A stretch of DNA of 64,000 nt from GH45 sp046704385. Its GTDB lineage: Bacteria > Bacteroidota > Bacteroidia > Bacteroidales > SZUA-534. Shown piece by piece: positions 1 through 8,876 of the stretch (its first letter is position 1; every line of letters starts with the position of its first letter). The DNA lies in assembly GCA_046704385.1 (NCBI GenBank), contig JBJKSB010000103.1:45019-109018 (forward strand), read 5' to 3'. Under the pieces are notes generated by a model that was given only the letters and a program-made list of their open reading frames with translations, was not told where the DNA came from and made no database searches. Position numbers and translations under genes: made by a program.

Positions 1-380
1 TTGGTTTGGGTAAATCGATCTGTTTTGTTGTTATAAATAATATCCTCTTTAACCAAATAACACGAAATTCCACTATAGGAAATACTTTCAAAAACCGAAT
101 CGGTTCGAATTACACTTACGGGATTACTGCCTGATATTTCTTGTAAATATGTCCAAATATTTGCCATTGAGAGGGGTACAATATCAAAAGTAGTATCAGC
201 AGAGGAAATAATTTCATAATTAACTGCATAGGGAGTTGTGTTTGAAACCATCATTGTAATGGTATCATATTGAGAGGTAAACAACGCTGTTTCAACACTG
301 TCATAAATATAAACTGGTGAGGTACGGGATATACCCCAATTGGACAAAAAAACCATTAAAATCAGATTAAGGTTTTTCAT
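1..380 (-). CDS. 5' part of a secreted hypothetical protein (runs off the left edge)
   Basis: The reverse strand is open from an ATG at 380 to the window edge (126 codons, no stop). The start MKNLNLILMVFLSNWGISR is a basic residue followed by a hydrophobic stretch, a plausible Sec signal peptide. The rest is rich in Ser, Thr and Tyr with beta-strand-like alternation and no recognisable domain. The C-terminus lies outside the window, so a C-terminal sorting domain cannot be checked. I do not recognise the family. It is the last leftward gene seen, 112 bases beyond the stop of the LytTR regulator. Confidence 0.6.
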   Translation of the reverse strand, partial: MKNLNLILMVFLSNWGISRTSPVYIYDSVETALFTSQYDTITMMVSNTTPYAVNYEIISSADTTFDIVPLSMANIWTYLQEISGSNPVSVIRTDSVFESISYSGISCYLVKEDIIYNNKTDRFTQT

Positions 381-492
381 GAGTTTGGTTATAACGTTTA
401 GTCTATAAAATTACAACATTTCCTAACCAAAGTCAATAACCCTTGACTCTCAATAAAAGTATTACATAGTTTTAATCAGGATATTAGAAGGA

Positions 493-1269
493 TCAGTTAT
501 TCAACCAGTCTTTAAAGTCCTTTATCCGTTCAGTGGCAACAATGGTTTCCTTTTCGAACGGAGGTTTCAAATCAAGTTTGATCCGCCTTTTAAACCAGGT
601 ATGCATTTCCTTTATACTATCAATATGAACAATTATCTGGCGGTTTACTCTGAAAAAGTGAATTGGGTTTAGTTTTTTTATAAGGTTTTCAAGCGATGTG
701 TCAATCAGATACCGGTCTCCTGATTTCTCGACCAGGAATGCATATTTACCCTCAGCAAAAAAATAAGCTACATCTTCAGAGGAAACAGTTTTAATGGAAT
801 CGCCATTAACTACCATAAACCGCTTTTGATAATTGTTTTCATTAAAGCCGGCCAGAGCCTCCATTAAATTTTTGTAATCAAATGAGGGTCGGGTTAAAGA
901 ATGGATTTCCTTGTATTTATCTACACTTTGAGCCAAATCATATTTATTAATGGGTTTTAATAAATAATCAACACTGTTCACTTTAAAAGCCTGAATAGCA
1001 TATTGATCGTAGGCTGTGGTAAATATTACAGGTATTTTTATTTCAACTTCATCAAAAATTCGGAAACATAATCCATCGGCTAAATGAATATCTAAAAATA
1101 TGAGGTCGGCTGAGTTTATTTTGAGCCAATTCACCGCCTGTTTAACGGAGTCGAGCCTGGCAATTACTTCAAAATCAGGATCAATATTCTGAAGCTGCCT
1201 TTCCAGCTTCTCAGAGGCGAATTTTTCGTCCTCTATGATTGCAACAGTCACTTTCACCGGCATCTTCAT
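493..1269 (-). CDS. LytTR-family response regulator
   Basis: A cytoplasmic two-component regulator. Residues ~5-120 are a receiver domain: the acidic pair is in AIIEDE, the phospho-acceptor Asp in DLIFLDIHL, the switch Thr in PVIFTTAYDQYA and the Lys in YLLKPI. Residues ~145-255 are a LytTR DNA-binding domain (FMVVNGDSIK, EGKYAFLV, FFRVNRQIIVHIDSI). The length of 258 aa is normal for the family. The reading frame begins inside the upstream kinase gene (59-nt overlap from the first ATG, 53 nt from the third-codon ATG), which suggests translational coupling. The kinase is its probable partner; target promoters cannot be told from the sequence. Confidence 0.93.
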   Translation of the reverse strand: MKMPVKVTVAIIEDEKFASEKLERQLQNIDPDFEVIARLDSVKQAVNWLKINSADLIFLDIHLADGLCFRIFDEVEIKIPVIFTTAYDQYAIQAFKVNSVDYLLKPINKYDLAQSVDKYKEIHSLTRPSFDYKNLMEALAGFNENNYQKRFMVVNGDSIKTVSSEDVAYFFAEGKYAFLVEKSGDRYLIDTSLENLIKKLNPIHFFRVNRQIIVHIDSIKEMHTWFKRRIKLDLKPPFEKETIVATERIKDFKDWLNN

Positions 1270-2332
1270 TAGTTTTTTCAGGTTTTATTAAAGGTAAAGT
1301 AGCCACGAATTCACCTTCAGTATTTTCAAAATCCGGTAAAATTCCGGCCATTAAAAAATAGCGCTGACGTAAATTATTCAGTCCCATCCCGACCGATTTA
1401 TTTTCATCGGTTCGTAAATTGATTTTATTCACTACATGTATCCTGCTGTGATCCAAATAAATTTGTACCCTCAGCGGTTCCTCCGATGAAACTACATTGT
1501 GCTTAATGGCGTTCTCAACCATCATTTGCAGCGACATCGGCACTACATAATGCCCATAGCAATGTTCATCAATTTCAATGGCAACCTCAAAACCATCCTG
1601 AAAACGAATTTTCTGAAGAAAAATATATGATTTTAAAAATTCAAGTTCCTCGCCCAGGGTTACGGCCATTTTATCCTGAATATTAAGTACATAACGGTAC
1701 ACAGAGGCAAACTGATCGATAAACTCTTCGGCACGGTTGGCATCCTTATGAACCAGATTGGAAAGCACATTTAAGCTGTTAAACAAAAAATGGGGATTCA
1801 CCTGGTTTTTTAAGGATTCCAATTGAGCCTGCAGGCTTTCCTTTTTAAGCTGTTCGGTCATTACAAGACTATTTTTCCATTCTTTAAAGAAATAGGACCC
1901 TTCTATCATACTTAATACAATGGTTAGCAAAATAACCCCCGTAGTAAGTTCCTGTAACATATGCGACCTGAACGAAACTCCTTCATGAAAATCGCAATGA
2001 GCTTGATAGGTAAAAATTCCGAGTATGGCCATGGCCACTAAAACTGTGGCATTCGTTAATAAGAACTCAACTGCAATACGGGTTTTTGCCCTCTTTTTCC
2101 AGGGTAACACAGTTTCGAGCCACCTGATTTCCTGGAATACCACCACACTAAGTCCAACAGTCATGGAAATTGATACACCCATCCAAAACAAGAAATTCAT
2201 TGGTGAATGTAATTTATCTATCTGGTAGTCAAATAAAAATCGCAATTGGAAATAAAAAGGAGGAATTATGCCTGCAAATAACAGCCATTTAAATATTTTC
2301 CAGTTTAATTTTGCATACGACGACTCCTTCAT
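1211..2332 (-). CDS. LytS/YehU-like sensor histidine kinase
   Basis: A membrane sensor kinase of the His_kinase (PF06580) type. The N-terminal ~150 residues contain about four hydrophobic segments. The phospho-acceptor region follows (LKNQVNPHFLFNSLNVLSNL, His in NPHFLFN), and an HATPase-like end contains MVENAIKHNV and GMGLNNLRQRY. No periplasmic ligand domain is visible, so sensing is probably through the membrane. I place the start at the ATG at 2332; the open frame extends three codons further to a TTG. It follows the nitroreductase gene by 21 bases and overlaps the LytTR gene, so the pair is co-transcribed. Confidence 0.92.
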   Translation of the reverse strand: MKESSYAKLNWKIFKWLLFAGIIPPFYFQLRFLFDYQIDKLHSPMNFLFWMGVSISMTVGLSVVVFQEIRWLETVLPWKKRAKTRIAVEFLLTNATVLVAMAILGIFTYQAHCDFHEGVSFRSHMLQELTTGVILLTIVLSMIEGSYFFKEWKNSLVMTEQLKKESLQAQLESLKNQVNPHFLFNSLNVLSNLVHKDANRAEEFIDQFASVYRYVLNIQDKMAVTLGEELEFLKSYIFLQKIRFQDGFEVAIEIDEHCYGHYVVPMSLQMMVENAIKHNVVSSEEPLRVQIYLDHSRIHVVNKINLRTDENKSVGMGLNNLRQRYFLMAGILPDFENTEGEFVATLPLIKPEKTNEDAGESDCCNHRGRKIRL

Positions 2333-2353
2333 AACACACAATATTACACATTA

Positions 2354-3187
2354 TTATTCAGATGCCCATGTACTCACGTATTCCAGATGATTTAGTGGTG
2401 TATCTGTTTTTTTAACCATCCACATACCACCAATTCCATTTTCAGTCAAGGCATATTGCAAATGGCACATGGCTATTCCTATATCGAGCCATTGTAAATT
2501 CACTCCTTTTTCAGGATTTTTTGACGGATATGATCCTCTTAAATAAAAATTAATATACTTATCCTCCACAAATAAGCGCCAGGGTTGTTTATTTGAAGCC
2601 GATGGGGCCAGTCGCACCATTTCAAGGGCAAAATCAATGTTTTCGCTACCATTTACAGAATCTTTATCTGGTTCATCATAAAAAAACAACTCCGAAGCCG
2701 GTTTTCTTTTGGATGCACTAATCGCAAAACGTACCAAATTCCCCCTTATACCGGATTGCGTGGTGTACCCAACAGGTGTAACAGCAGGAATAAGCTCATT
2801 ATTTTTTAAATCGATAGTTTTGCCAAATTCATCTTTGGTAAATGTACCGCCCAGCCAGCAGGTACCTAAATTAAGCCGGGTTAACTCCAAAATAATTTTC
2901 TCTAGTGCAAAACCATAGTCAATATAAGCTTCGCGGTTTTTGATACTTGACCCAACAATAAAATACCGGGCTCCTCTTATAAAACCGTATGTTCCCAATT
3001 TCAATTTTTGATCCCTTGCAAACTCCTTTTTATCAACCAGTTTAAAACGTGGCTTATAACTAAAGGGAGTGGCTATATCAGTATTTAAAATGTCTTCTGT
3101 TTTCTGTAAAACTTCCTCATTCAGTGATTCTTCGCTATAATCTCTGACTGATATTCTTCTTTTAATCAACTCTTCAATACTTCCCAT
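2354..3187 (-). CDS. nitroreductase family protein (TM1586 type)
   Basis: A flavin-dependent oxidoreductase-like protein of about 277 aa with the duplicated half-domain layout of the TM1586 nitroreductase family. The N-terminus has the FMN-phosphate-binding pattern SIEELIKRRISVRDYS, and the second half has EMVRLAPSASNKQPWRLF, the same pattern repeated. The substrate is unknown. I chose the ATG at 3187 because homologous proteins start close to the xxIxxRRSxRxY motif; an earlier ATG at 3223 would add 12 residues. With the chosen start the gene overlaps the end of the upstream MBL-fold gene by 14 bases, pointing to one transcript. Confidence 0.88.
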   Translation of the reverse strand: MGSIEELIKRRISVRDYSEESLNEEVLQKTEDILNTDIATPFSYKPRFKLVDKKEFARDQKLKLGTYGFIRGARYFIVGSSIKNREAYIDYGFALEKIILELTRLNLGTCWLGGTFTKDEFGKTIDLKNNELIPAVTPVGYTTQSGIRGNLVRFAISASKRKPASELFFYDEPDKDSVNGSENIDFALEMVRLAPSASNKQPWRLFVEDKYINFYLRGSYPSKNPEKGVNLQWLDIGIAMCHLQYALTENGIGGMWMVKKTDTPLNHLEYVSTWASE

Positions 3188-4277
3188 TTTTAGCTCTCCA
3201 CCAATAGTTATTATTTCTTTCATTATTTAGGTTTACAATTTCTCCAATCTGAGGAGTAATAATCAACCCGGTATCTCCATTACAACTGGCCAGTAACTTT
3301 TCAACCGGCTCTGTCCAGGCATGCAGGCTTAGTTTAAATTTGCCCCAATGCAAAGGTATCATTCCGGAAGCCTTTACATCTTTAAAAGCCTGGTAAGTTT
3401 GTGAGGGGTCCATGTGAATCAGTGGCCAACCTTTGTTGTACTGGCCACATTCCATCAATGCAATATCAAACGGGCCTAATTTATTTCCAATCCCGGCAAA
3501 GTGCTTTCCATAACCCGAATCACCACTGAAAAATATCTTTTTGCCTTTTATTTCAATAGCAAATGAACACCAAAGTGTTGTATTCCGTTTAAGCGTACGA
3601 CCTGAAAAATGCCTGGCAGGAGTAACCGTAATTTTCAAATCATTGCTTTCAGTGTAACTTTCCCACCAATCGAGTTCAATAATCCGGTCCACCGGAATAC
3701 CCCATTTGAGTAGATAGCCTGCAACCCCCAACGGAACTACAAATTTTGACACCTTGCCTTTAAGCTGTTTAATGGTTTTATAATCCAGATGGTCGTAATG
3801 ATCATGCGAAATGAGAACAAGGTCAATGAGTGGCAAATCGTCCACATTATAATCATGGCTATAATCGAATTTTTTTGTGCCGGTAAAAGAAACCGGCGAG
3901 GCTCTTTTACTAAAAACCGGATCAACCAGGATTATTTTTCCGTCAACATTCATAATAACTGATGAATGGCCAAACCAAACCAGGCTAATCCCCTGATCCT
4001 GGTTTATAAATTCCTCTTTCTTGAAAACTTTGGTTTCAATGGTAGTTTTCGGCTCACGATTTTCACCTTTTCGCATAAATTCATGCATGATTTTACCGGT
4101 TGACGATTCGGGATTCATAACAGGTGTTTTTTCCAGATTCACAAACCTCCCATCCTTAAAATTGGACGACTCTTTCATTCTTACTTTCTCTTTTTCAGTC
4201 ATTTGAGCAGATATTTGAGGTGCTGTTTGATAGCCTATCCAACTTAATAAAGCAATAAAACTTATCAGAAATTTCAT
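3174..4277 (-). CDS. secreted MBL-fold metal-dependent hydrolase (NAPE-PLD/UlaG-like)
   Basis: A metallo-beta-lactamase-fold hydrolase. Visible metal ligands are LISHDHYDHLD, the downstream TPARHFSGRT, the FFSGDSGYGKHF motif and the final IPLHWGKF His. The region VWFGHSSVIMNVDGKIILVD is typical of the NAPE-PLD/UlaG-like branch, whose known members cleave phosphodiesters or lactones; the substrate here is unknown. The start at 4277 gives a clear signal peptide (MKFLISFIALLSWIGYQTA). The longer open frame to 4337 runs through a hairpin and was rejected. It is first in a leftward set with the nitroreductase and the LytS/LytTR pair. Confidence 0.88.
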   Translation of the reverse strand: MKFLISFIALLSWIGYQTAPQISAQMTEKEKVRMKESSNFKDGRFVNLEKTPVMNPESSTGKIMHEFMRKGENREPKTTIETKVFKKEEFINQDQGISLVWFGHSSVIMNVDGKIILVDPVFSKRASPVSFTGTKKFDYSHDYNVDDLPLIDLVLISHDHYDHLDYKTIKQLKGKVSKFVVPLGVAGYLLKWGIPVDRIIELDWWESYTESNDLKITVTPARHFSGRTLKRNTTLWCSFAIEIKGKKIFFSGDSGYGKHFAGIGNKLGPFDIALMECGQYNKGWPLIHMDPSQTYQAFKDVKASGMIPLHWGKFKLSLHAWTEPVEKLLASCNGDTGLIITPQIGEIVNLNNERNNNYWWRAKNGKY

Positions 4278-4300
4278 CCTCAATGTAATTAAAATTTTTG

Positions 4301-4342
4301 GTTTAATGGCAGGATGAGCCGCGTCATCCTGAACCATTAAAC
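4301..4342. repeat. 42-bp imperfect hairpin upstream of the MBL-fold gene
   Basis: Arms GTTTAATGG-CAGGATGA (4301-4317) and TCATCCTG-aa-CCATTAAAC (4324-4342) are complementary over 17 bp with a 2-nt bulge and a 6-nt loop. It lies between the RND pump stop and the MBL-fold start. There is no strong T-run on either side, so it is not a textbook terminator. It may be a REP-like palindrome or an RNA-processing hairpin. Confidence 0.7.
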
Positions 4343-4450
4343 TCCCTGAAAAGGGGCAACGTTAACTAAAAATAATTTTTATCCCTTTCAATTATCTTTC
4401 TTATACTATTTACATTTGCATGAATTATACAATTACACAATCAAACTGGT

Positions 4451-7400
4451 TTAAGTATTTACTGTTTCAGCTACCTGATTTCCGGATAAACCTTTATACA
4501 AAACAGGTACCAATATCAATGTCAGTAGGGTTGAAAACAATAATCCCCCTATAATTGCCCAGCCCATAGGTGCCCACATCCTGCCACCAAACAAGGTTAG
4601 TGGTAACAAACCGGCCACCGTAGTAATGGTGGTTAACAGGATCGGTGTAAAACGGGTTTTAGCTGCTTCAACAACAGCTTCACTTATATTCATGCCTTTT
4701 TGTAATAACTGGTTGGCATAATCCACCAGTATAATACTGCTGTTAATTACTATTCCAATTAAACTGGTTAAACCTACAAAAGCCATAAATGAGAATGAGT
4801 AACCAGTAATTAATAAGGTTAAAAAACTACCTGTAATTGATAATGGTATGGCCGTGAAAATTATCAGGGGCTGCTTAAATGAACGAAACTGTAGTACCAG
4901 AACAGCAAAAATACCCAGTAAAGCCACCAGGAATGATTGTCCCAATCCTCCAAAGCTTTCCTCACGACTTTCCTGCTCTCCGCCCACGGTAAATTCAACA
5001 TTTTCGGGTAAATCAGTACGTTTTAAGCGGGCAACAACTGCTTTTGTTGCTTTATCGATGGATTGTACTGATTCATCCACATCAGCAAGTATAGAAACAT
5101 ATCGGTCAAGATTGTAATGATCAATACGTTTTTTACCTTTCGTCATTTCAATATCTGCCACTTGTGATAAAAGTACCTGGCCACCCATAGCATTTGGAAT
5201 AAATACTTTATTCAACCATGAAAGGTCTTTGGTATTATCTTCATTTGATTTCAGAACAATATTGTACTTGTCTCCCAGCTCGTCCTGGTAACTGCTTACA
5301 TTCAGCCCGTTTACCACTGTACGTACTGTCCTGTCGATATCAATTAAATTTACTCCAAGCCTTCCGGCCTTTTCCCGGTCAACTTTTACCTGTAGGTCGG
5401 TTTTATCCACCGAGAATGGGTTGTTTATATTAATTACCCCGGGAGTTTCATTAAAAATCTGTTCAACCTGTGCTGCTGCTACTTTCAAATCATTGAGGTT
5501 CTCCGAAAATAACCTTATTTGTAACGGTGCGGCCACGGGAGGACCCTGTATAAATTCCTTAACCTCAATTTTTGCTCCCGGGTAACTTGCAAAAACCATC
5601 CGCAATTGATTTACAATCTGATCCATTCTGTCAGGTTTTACCTTTTTCAGGATTACAAAAACCTGACCCCGGTTCGCAGCCGGATTTGGTTTTAACATAT
5701 TGTAATAAACCTGGGGATTACCTTCACCTGCAGTTGAGGCAATTTTTTGCACCTCCGGAATTTCATGTAATTCCTTTTCAATATAAGTTATAGCATTTTC
5801 GGTATTCAATAAATTGGTGCCCTCAATACCATTCACATTAATCATTAACTGGTTTTTTTCAGCTTTTGGGAAAAAGCTTACTCCTATTAATGGCATTAAG
5901 GAAACAGAGCCTATAAAAATAATGATTGATGCAGTAATAACCAGGCCCGGTCGGTTTATTGCCCTGCCCAGATATTTTCCGTAAATATTATCGATAAAAC
6001 GATTCAACAACCCCTTTTTTAATTCTTTTTGAGGTTTTTTTAGTAACCGGCTGCCCATGAATGGGGTCAGACAAAGAGCAACAACCAATGAAGCTGACAA
6101 AGAATAGACTACGATGAGTACCATACTTCGAATAAAATTACCCACATCATTTTTCATCAACAACATAGGCAAAAAGGCCAGCAAGGTAGTAATGGTTGAA
6201 CTTACCAAAGCCATTCCAATTTCCGAAGCCCCCTCAATAGCTGCCTGAACAGGTTTATACCCTTTACTAATATACCGGTAAATATTTTCCACAATGGCAA
6301 TACTGTTATCTACCAGCATGCCCAAGGCAATAATTAATCCGGCAATAGTCATTTGCTGGATACCGAAACCGGAAATATCAATTAAACCAATACCTGCAAA
6401 AACTGAAACCGGAATGGCAATCATTACAATAAGAGCTGAACGGAAACCCAGGGCCCAGAAAACAATGGCACCAACCAGGATGATACCCTGTAAAAAATTC
6501 AGGAAAAAGCCATTGATACGGTCACTTACCCCATCGGCTTGTTTTAATACATATTCAAGGGATATATTTTCGGGCAACCCGGCTTTAAATTCGTTTACAA
6601 TTTTATCCACTTTATCGGATACTTTATAAATATTGATTCCCTTTTTCTGTTCCAGGGTTAACCAAATAGCTTCCTTTCCGTTGAAATCGGCCTTTATGTC
6701 CGGATTTTTATAACCATATGATACCTCAGCCACATCACCCAATAAAACTATCCCGTTTTTTCCGGCATTAATTACAGTATGCTCAATTTCATCAAGGCTT
6801 TTATATAAACCACTGGTTTGTATGTTGAATTTTTTATTTCCCAGGTCGACACTTCCACCCGGAATGCTAAGGTTTTCACTTTGTAATATGGCAATAATAC
6901 GATTTAAAGTCAGGTTATAGGCGGCCAGACGCTCCATATCACATTTTACCTGTACCTCAAGCTCCTGTTCGGCATGTATTTCGGCTTTTCGTATTCCATC
7001 CACTTTTTCCAGTTTCTTTTTCAAATCCTCGGCCGATTTTCGTAATTGGTTTGGAGAAGCCCCATTCGACACAAAAGCCATTTGATAAATTGCCACATTT
7101 AGCACCGACGGTTGCGCTACATTGATGCTGTAAACCGTTTCAGGTAAGTCACCCCTGACTTCGTTTACCTTTTGTAAAATTTCCTGATGCTTTTTATCAT
7201 TATCTTCCCCAATATTATATTCAACAAAGGTAAATGAAACCCCATCCGAAATTCTGCTGGTTATTTTTTTAATGCCATCAAGTTCATTCACTGATTTTTC
7301 AATCGGATCCACCACCAGGGTTTCCATATCTTCAGGGGTGGCACCCGGATTTATAACCAGAATTGTGGTTGTATTATACTCAGTATAAGGATCTTCTGAT

Positions 7401-7501
7401 TTTGGCATGGTATTATACGAAATAACACCATATAGTGTAATAATAATGAATACAATCAGTGTAAACTGGTAGTTTTTTAATGCAATTTTGGGTATCAGCA
7501 T
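4451..7501 (-). CDS. RND-family efflux pump, inner-membrane transporter (AcrB/MexB-like)
   Basis: The proton-driven transporter of a tripartite efflux pump, 1016 aa, normal for the family. The N-terminal helix (KIALKNYQFTLIVFIIITLY) is followed by a porter domain, a first TM bundle (~335-480), a second porter domain and a second TM bundle (~855-1005). The TM4 motif reads GMLVDNSIAIVENIYRY, so the first of the two proton-relay Asp residues of AcrB is kept and the second is Asn; the TM10 Lys position falls in GIVINSSIILVDYA and is also replaced. It is last in the TolC-adaptor-pump operon, 149 bases after the adaptor. Substrate (drug, metal or lipid) is not evident. Confidence 0.95.
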   Translation of the reverse strand: MLIPKIALKNYQFTLIVFIIITLYGVISYNTMPKSEDPYTEYNTTTILVINPGATPEDMETLVVDPIEKSVNELDGIKKITSRISDGVSFTFVEYNIGEDNDKKHQEILQKVNEVRGDLPETVYSINVAQPSVLNVAIYQMAFVSNGASPNQLRKSAEDLKKKLEKVDGIRKAEIHAEQELEVQVKCDMERLAAYNLTLNRIIAILQSENLSIPGGSVDLGNKKFNIQTSGLYKSLDEIEHTVINAGKNGIVLLGDVAEVSYGYKNPDIKADFNGKEAIWLTLEQKKGINIYKVSDKVDKIVNEFKAGLPENISLEYVLKQADGVSDRINGFFLNFLQGIILVGAIVFWALGFRSALIVMIAIPVSVFAGIGLIDISGFGIQQMTIAGLIIALGMLVDNSIAIVENIYRYISKGYKPVQAAIEGASEIGMALVSSTITTLLAFLPMLLMKNDVGNFIRSMVLIVVYSLSASLVVALCLTPFMGSRLLKKPQKELKKGLLNRFIDNIYGKYLGRAINRPGLVITASIIIFIGSVSLMPLIGVSFFPKAEKNQLMINVNGIEGTNLLNTENAITYIEKELHEIPEVQKIASTAGEGNPQVYYNMLKPNPAANRGQVFVILKKVKPDRMDQIVNQLRMVFASYPGAKIEVKEFIQGPPVAAPLQIRLFSENLNDLKVAAAQVEQIFNETPGVININNPFSVDKTDLQVKVDREKAGRLGVNLIDIDRTVRTVVNGLNVSSYQDELGDKYNIVLKSNEDNTKDLSWLNKVFIPNAMGGQVLLSQVADIEMTKGKKRIDHYNLDRYVSILADVDESVQSIDKATKAVVARLKRTDLPENVEFTVGGEQESREESFGGLGQSFLVALLGIFAVLVLQFRSFKQPLIIFTAIPLSITGSFLTLLITGYSFSFMAFVGLTSLIGIVINSSIILVDYANQLLQKGMNISEAVVEAAKTRFTPILLTTITTVAGLLPLTLFGGRMWAPMGWAIIGGLLFSTLLTLILVPVLYKGLSGNQVAETVNT

Positions 7502-7650
7502 GTTAAATTGATTAGAAATTATATTTCATGTTTTTTAATCTATAATGTATTATTGATTGCGATTTTTGTTACCTGGGTTCTTCCGTAAGAACTTTTCAGG
7601 ACTAAATAAGTGTAGCAACAAATCAATGAAATTGCAACCCATAATATCTC

Positions 7651-8739
7651 CTAACGTTTAGCAAGTAAGCTTTTTGCGCTTACTTTATCGTTATTTTTTA
7701 TTTCTTTTTGTCGTTGCATTATAACCCGGGCATTGGGATCCAATGAATTTTGAGCCACATATACAAAATTATTTTGCAGGAATAACACTTCAGCCTCCTT
7801 AAGTTTGGCTTTTTGAGTATCTTCATCAAGAACATAAAAGCTGATTGTTTTTCCAAAACCTTCCTGAACAGCTTCCACAGGTATTTTACCACAAACCAGT
7901 GTTTTCGATGGATAAATGTCGCCACGGGCAAAAAAGCCCGGCTTTAATTCCAGGCTGGTTTCCTCAACCGACAACTCAATTTCGTATAAACCTGTTTTGG
8001 GATCGGGTGCATTGGCTATTTTTGAGACATTCGCACCTAAGATTTGGTCAGGAAAGGCATCAGTAGTAATTTGAGCTTTGTCTCCCATCGAAATTTTTAC
8101 AATACTTTTATCAGAAACGCCAACCGTCATTCTCCAACTATCCTCATCGGAGGCAAAATAAAAAACCGGCATCCCAGGTCCCGTAATTTCACTCTCCTCC
8201 ATAAATTTTTTTAAGATAATTCCATCACATGGTGCTGTAATACTCGAATATTTAAGATTATATTCGGCTATATTCATATTTGCCCTGGCCACCTCAAAAG
8301 CCGATTTGGCATTTTGCATCTGCTCAAGTGTAGCCACAGAGTCGTTATACAGGTTTTGAATCCGTTCAAAATCGCGATTTGCCTTATCTAAACCCACACG
8401 GGCCTGCATTACCTGCTGATTAATTTCTTTCAGATCAAGCTTCGCCAACAAATCACCGGATTTTACTTTATCGCCTTCGTGCACTTTAATCAACTTAATT
8501 ATTCCCCCGGTTTTAAAACTAAGCCTGCTTTCCCGGCTTGCCTGTAAATTCCCTGAAACATGAACAGGAAATGCAACCGTATCGAACTCAACTTTGGCAA
8601 GAGTAACCGGAATACCAACTTCTTTTTTTTCTAAAGAAGCATCAGTAGCCAATGAATTCGCACAACTGTGTGTTAATATACCTGTTGCAACTAATATCGC
8701 CAGGTATAATCCAATCTGAAGAGGGCTTTTATGGTCCAT
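7651..8739 (-). CDS. efflux RND transporter periplasmic adaptor (membrane fusion lipoprotein)
   Basis: The periplasmic adaptor that links the RND pump to the TolC-like channel. After a signal with a lipobox-like Cys (ILTHSCAN) come the barrel-sandwich/lipoyl half-motifs (LSFKTGGIIKLIKVHEGDKV and KYSSITAPCDGIILKKF), a coiled-coil hairpin between them (~120-180) and beta-barrel and membrane-proximal domains. The start at 8739 is preferred because it places the signal peptide at the N-terminus; the open frame goes 22 codons further upstream across a hairpin. It lies 137 bases after the TolC-like gene. Confidence 0.93.
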   Translation of the reverse strand: MDHKSPLQIGLYLAILVATGILTHSCANSLATDASLEKKEVGIPVTLAKVEFDTVAFPVHVSGNLQASRESRLSFKTGGIIKLIKVHEGDKVKSGDLLAKLDLKEINQQVMQARVGLDKANRDFERIQNLYNDSVATLEQMQNAKSAFEVARANMNIAEYNLKYSSITAPCDGIILKKFMEESEITGPGMPVFYFASDEDSWRMTVGVSDKSIVKISMGDKAQITTDAFPDQILGANVSKIANAPDPKTGLYEIELSVEETSLELKPGFFARGDIYPSKTLVCGKIPVEAVQEGFGKTISFYVLDEDTQKAKLKEAEVLFLQNNFVYVAQNSLDPNARVIMQRQKEIKNNDKVSAKSLLAKR

Positions 8740-8755
8740 ATTTTTAAGATTTAAG

Positions 8756-8784
8756 GTCTGCCTTTCGCCTACTTGTCGGCAGAC
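8756..8784. repeat. short hairpin between the TolC-like and adaptor genes
   Basis: GTCTGCC (8756-8762) and GGCAGAC (8778-8784) form a 7-bp perfect stem with a 15-nt loop. It is in the efflux operon leader between two co-directional genes and lacks a T-run. It could be a small interspersed palindrome or an mRNA-stability hairpin. Confidence 0.5.
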
Positions 8785-8876
8785 AGGGTTAATAACATGA
8801 TACAAATTTTATTAATTACAATTTTCTTTCATAAAAGAATAGAGTGAACTTGTATTATATTGGGTTGAACACGAAA

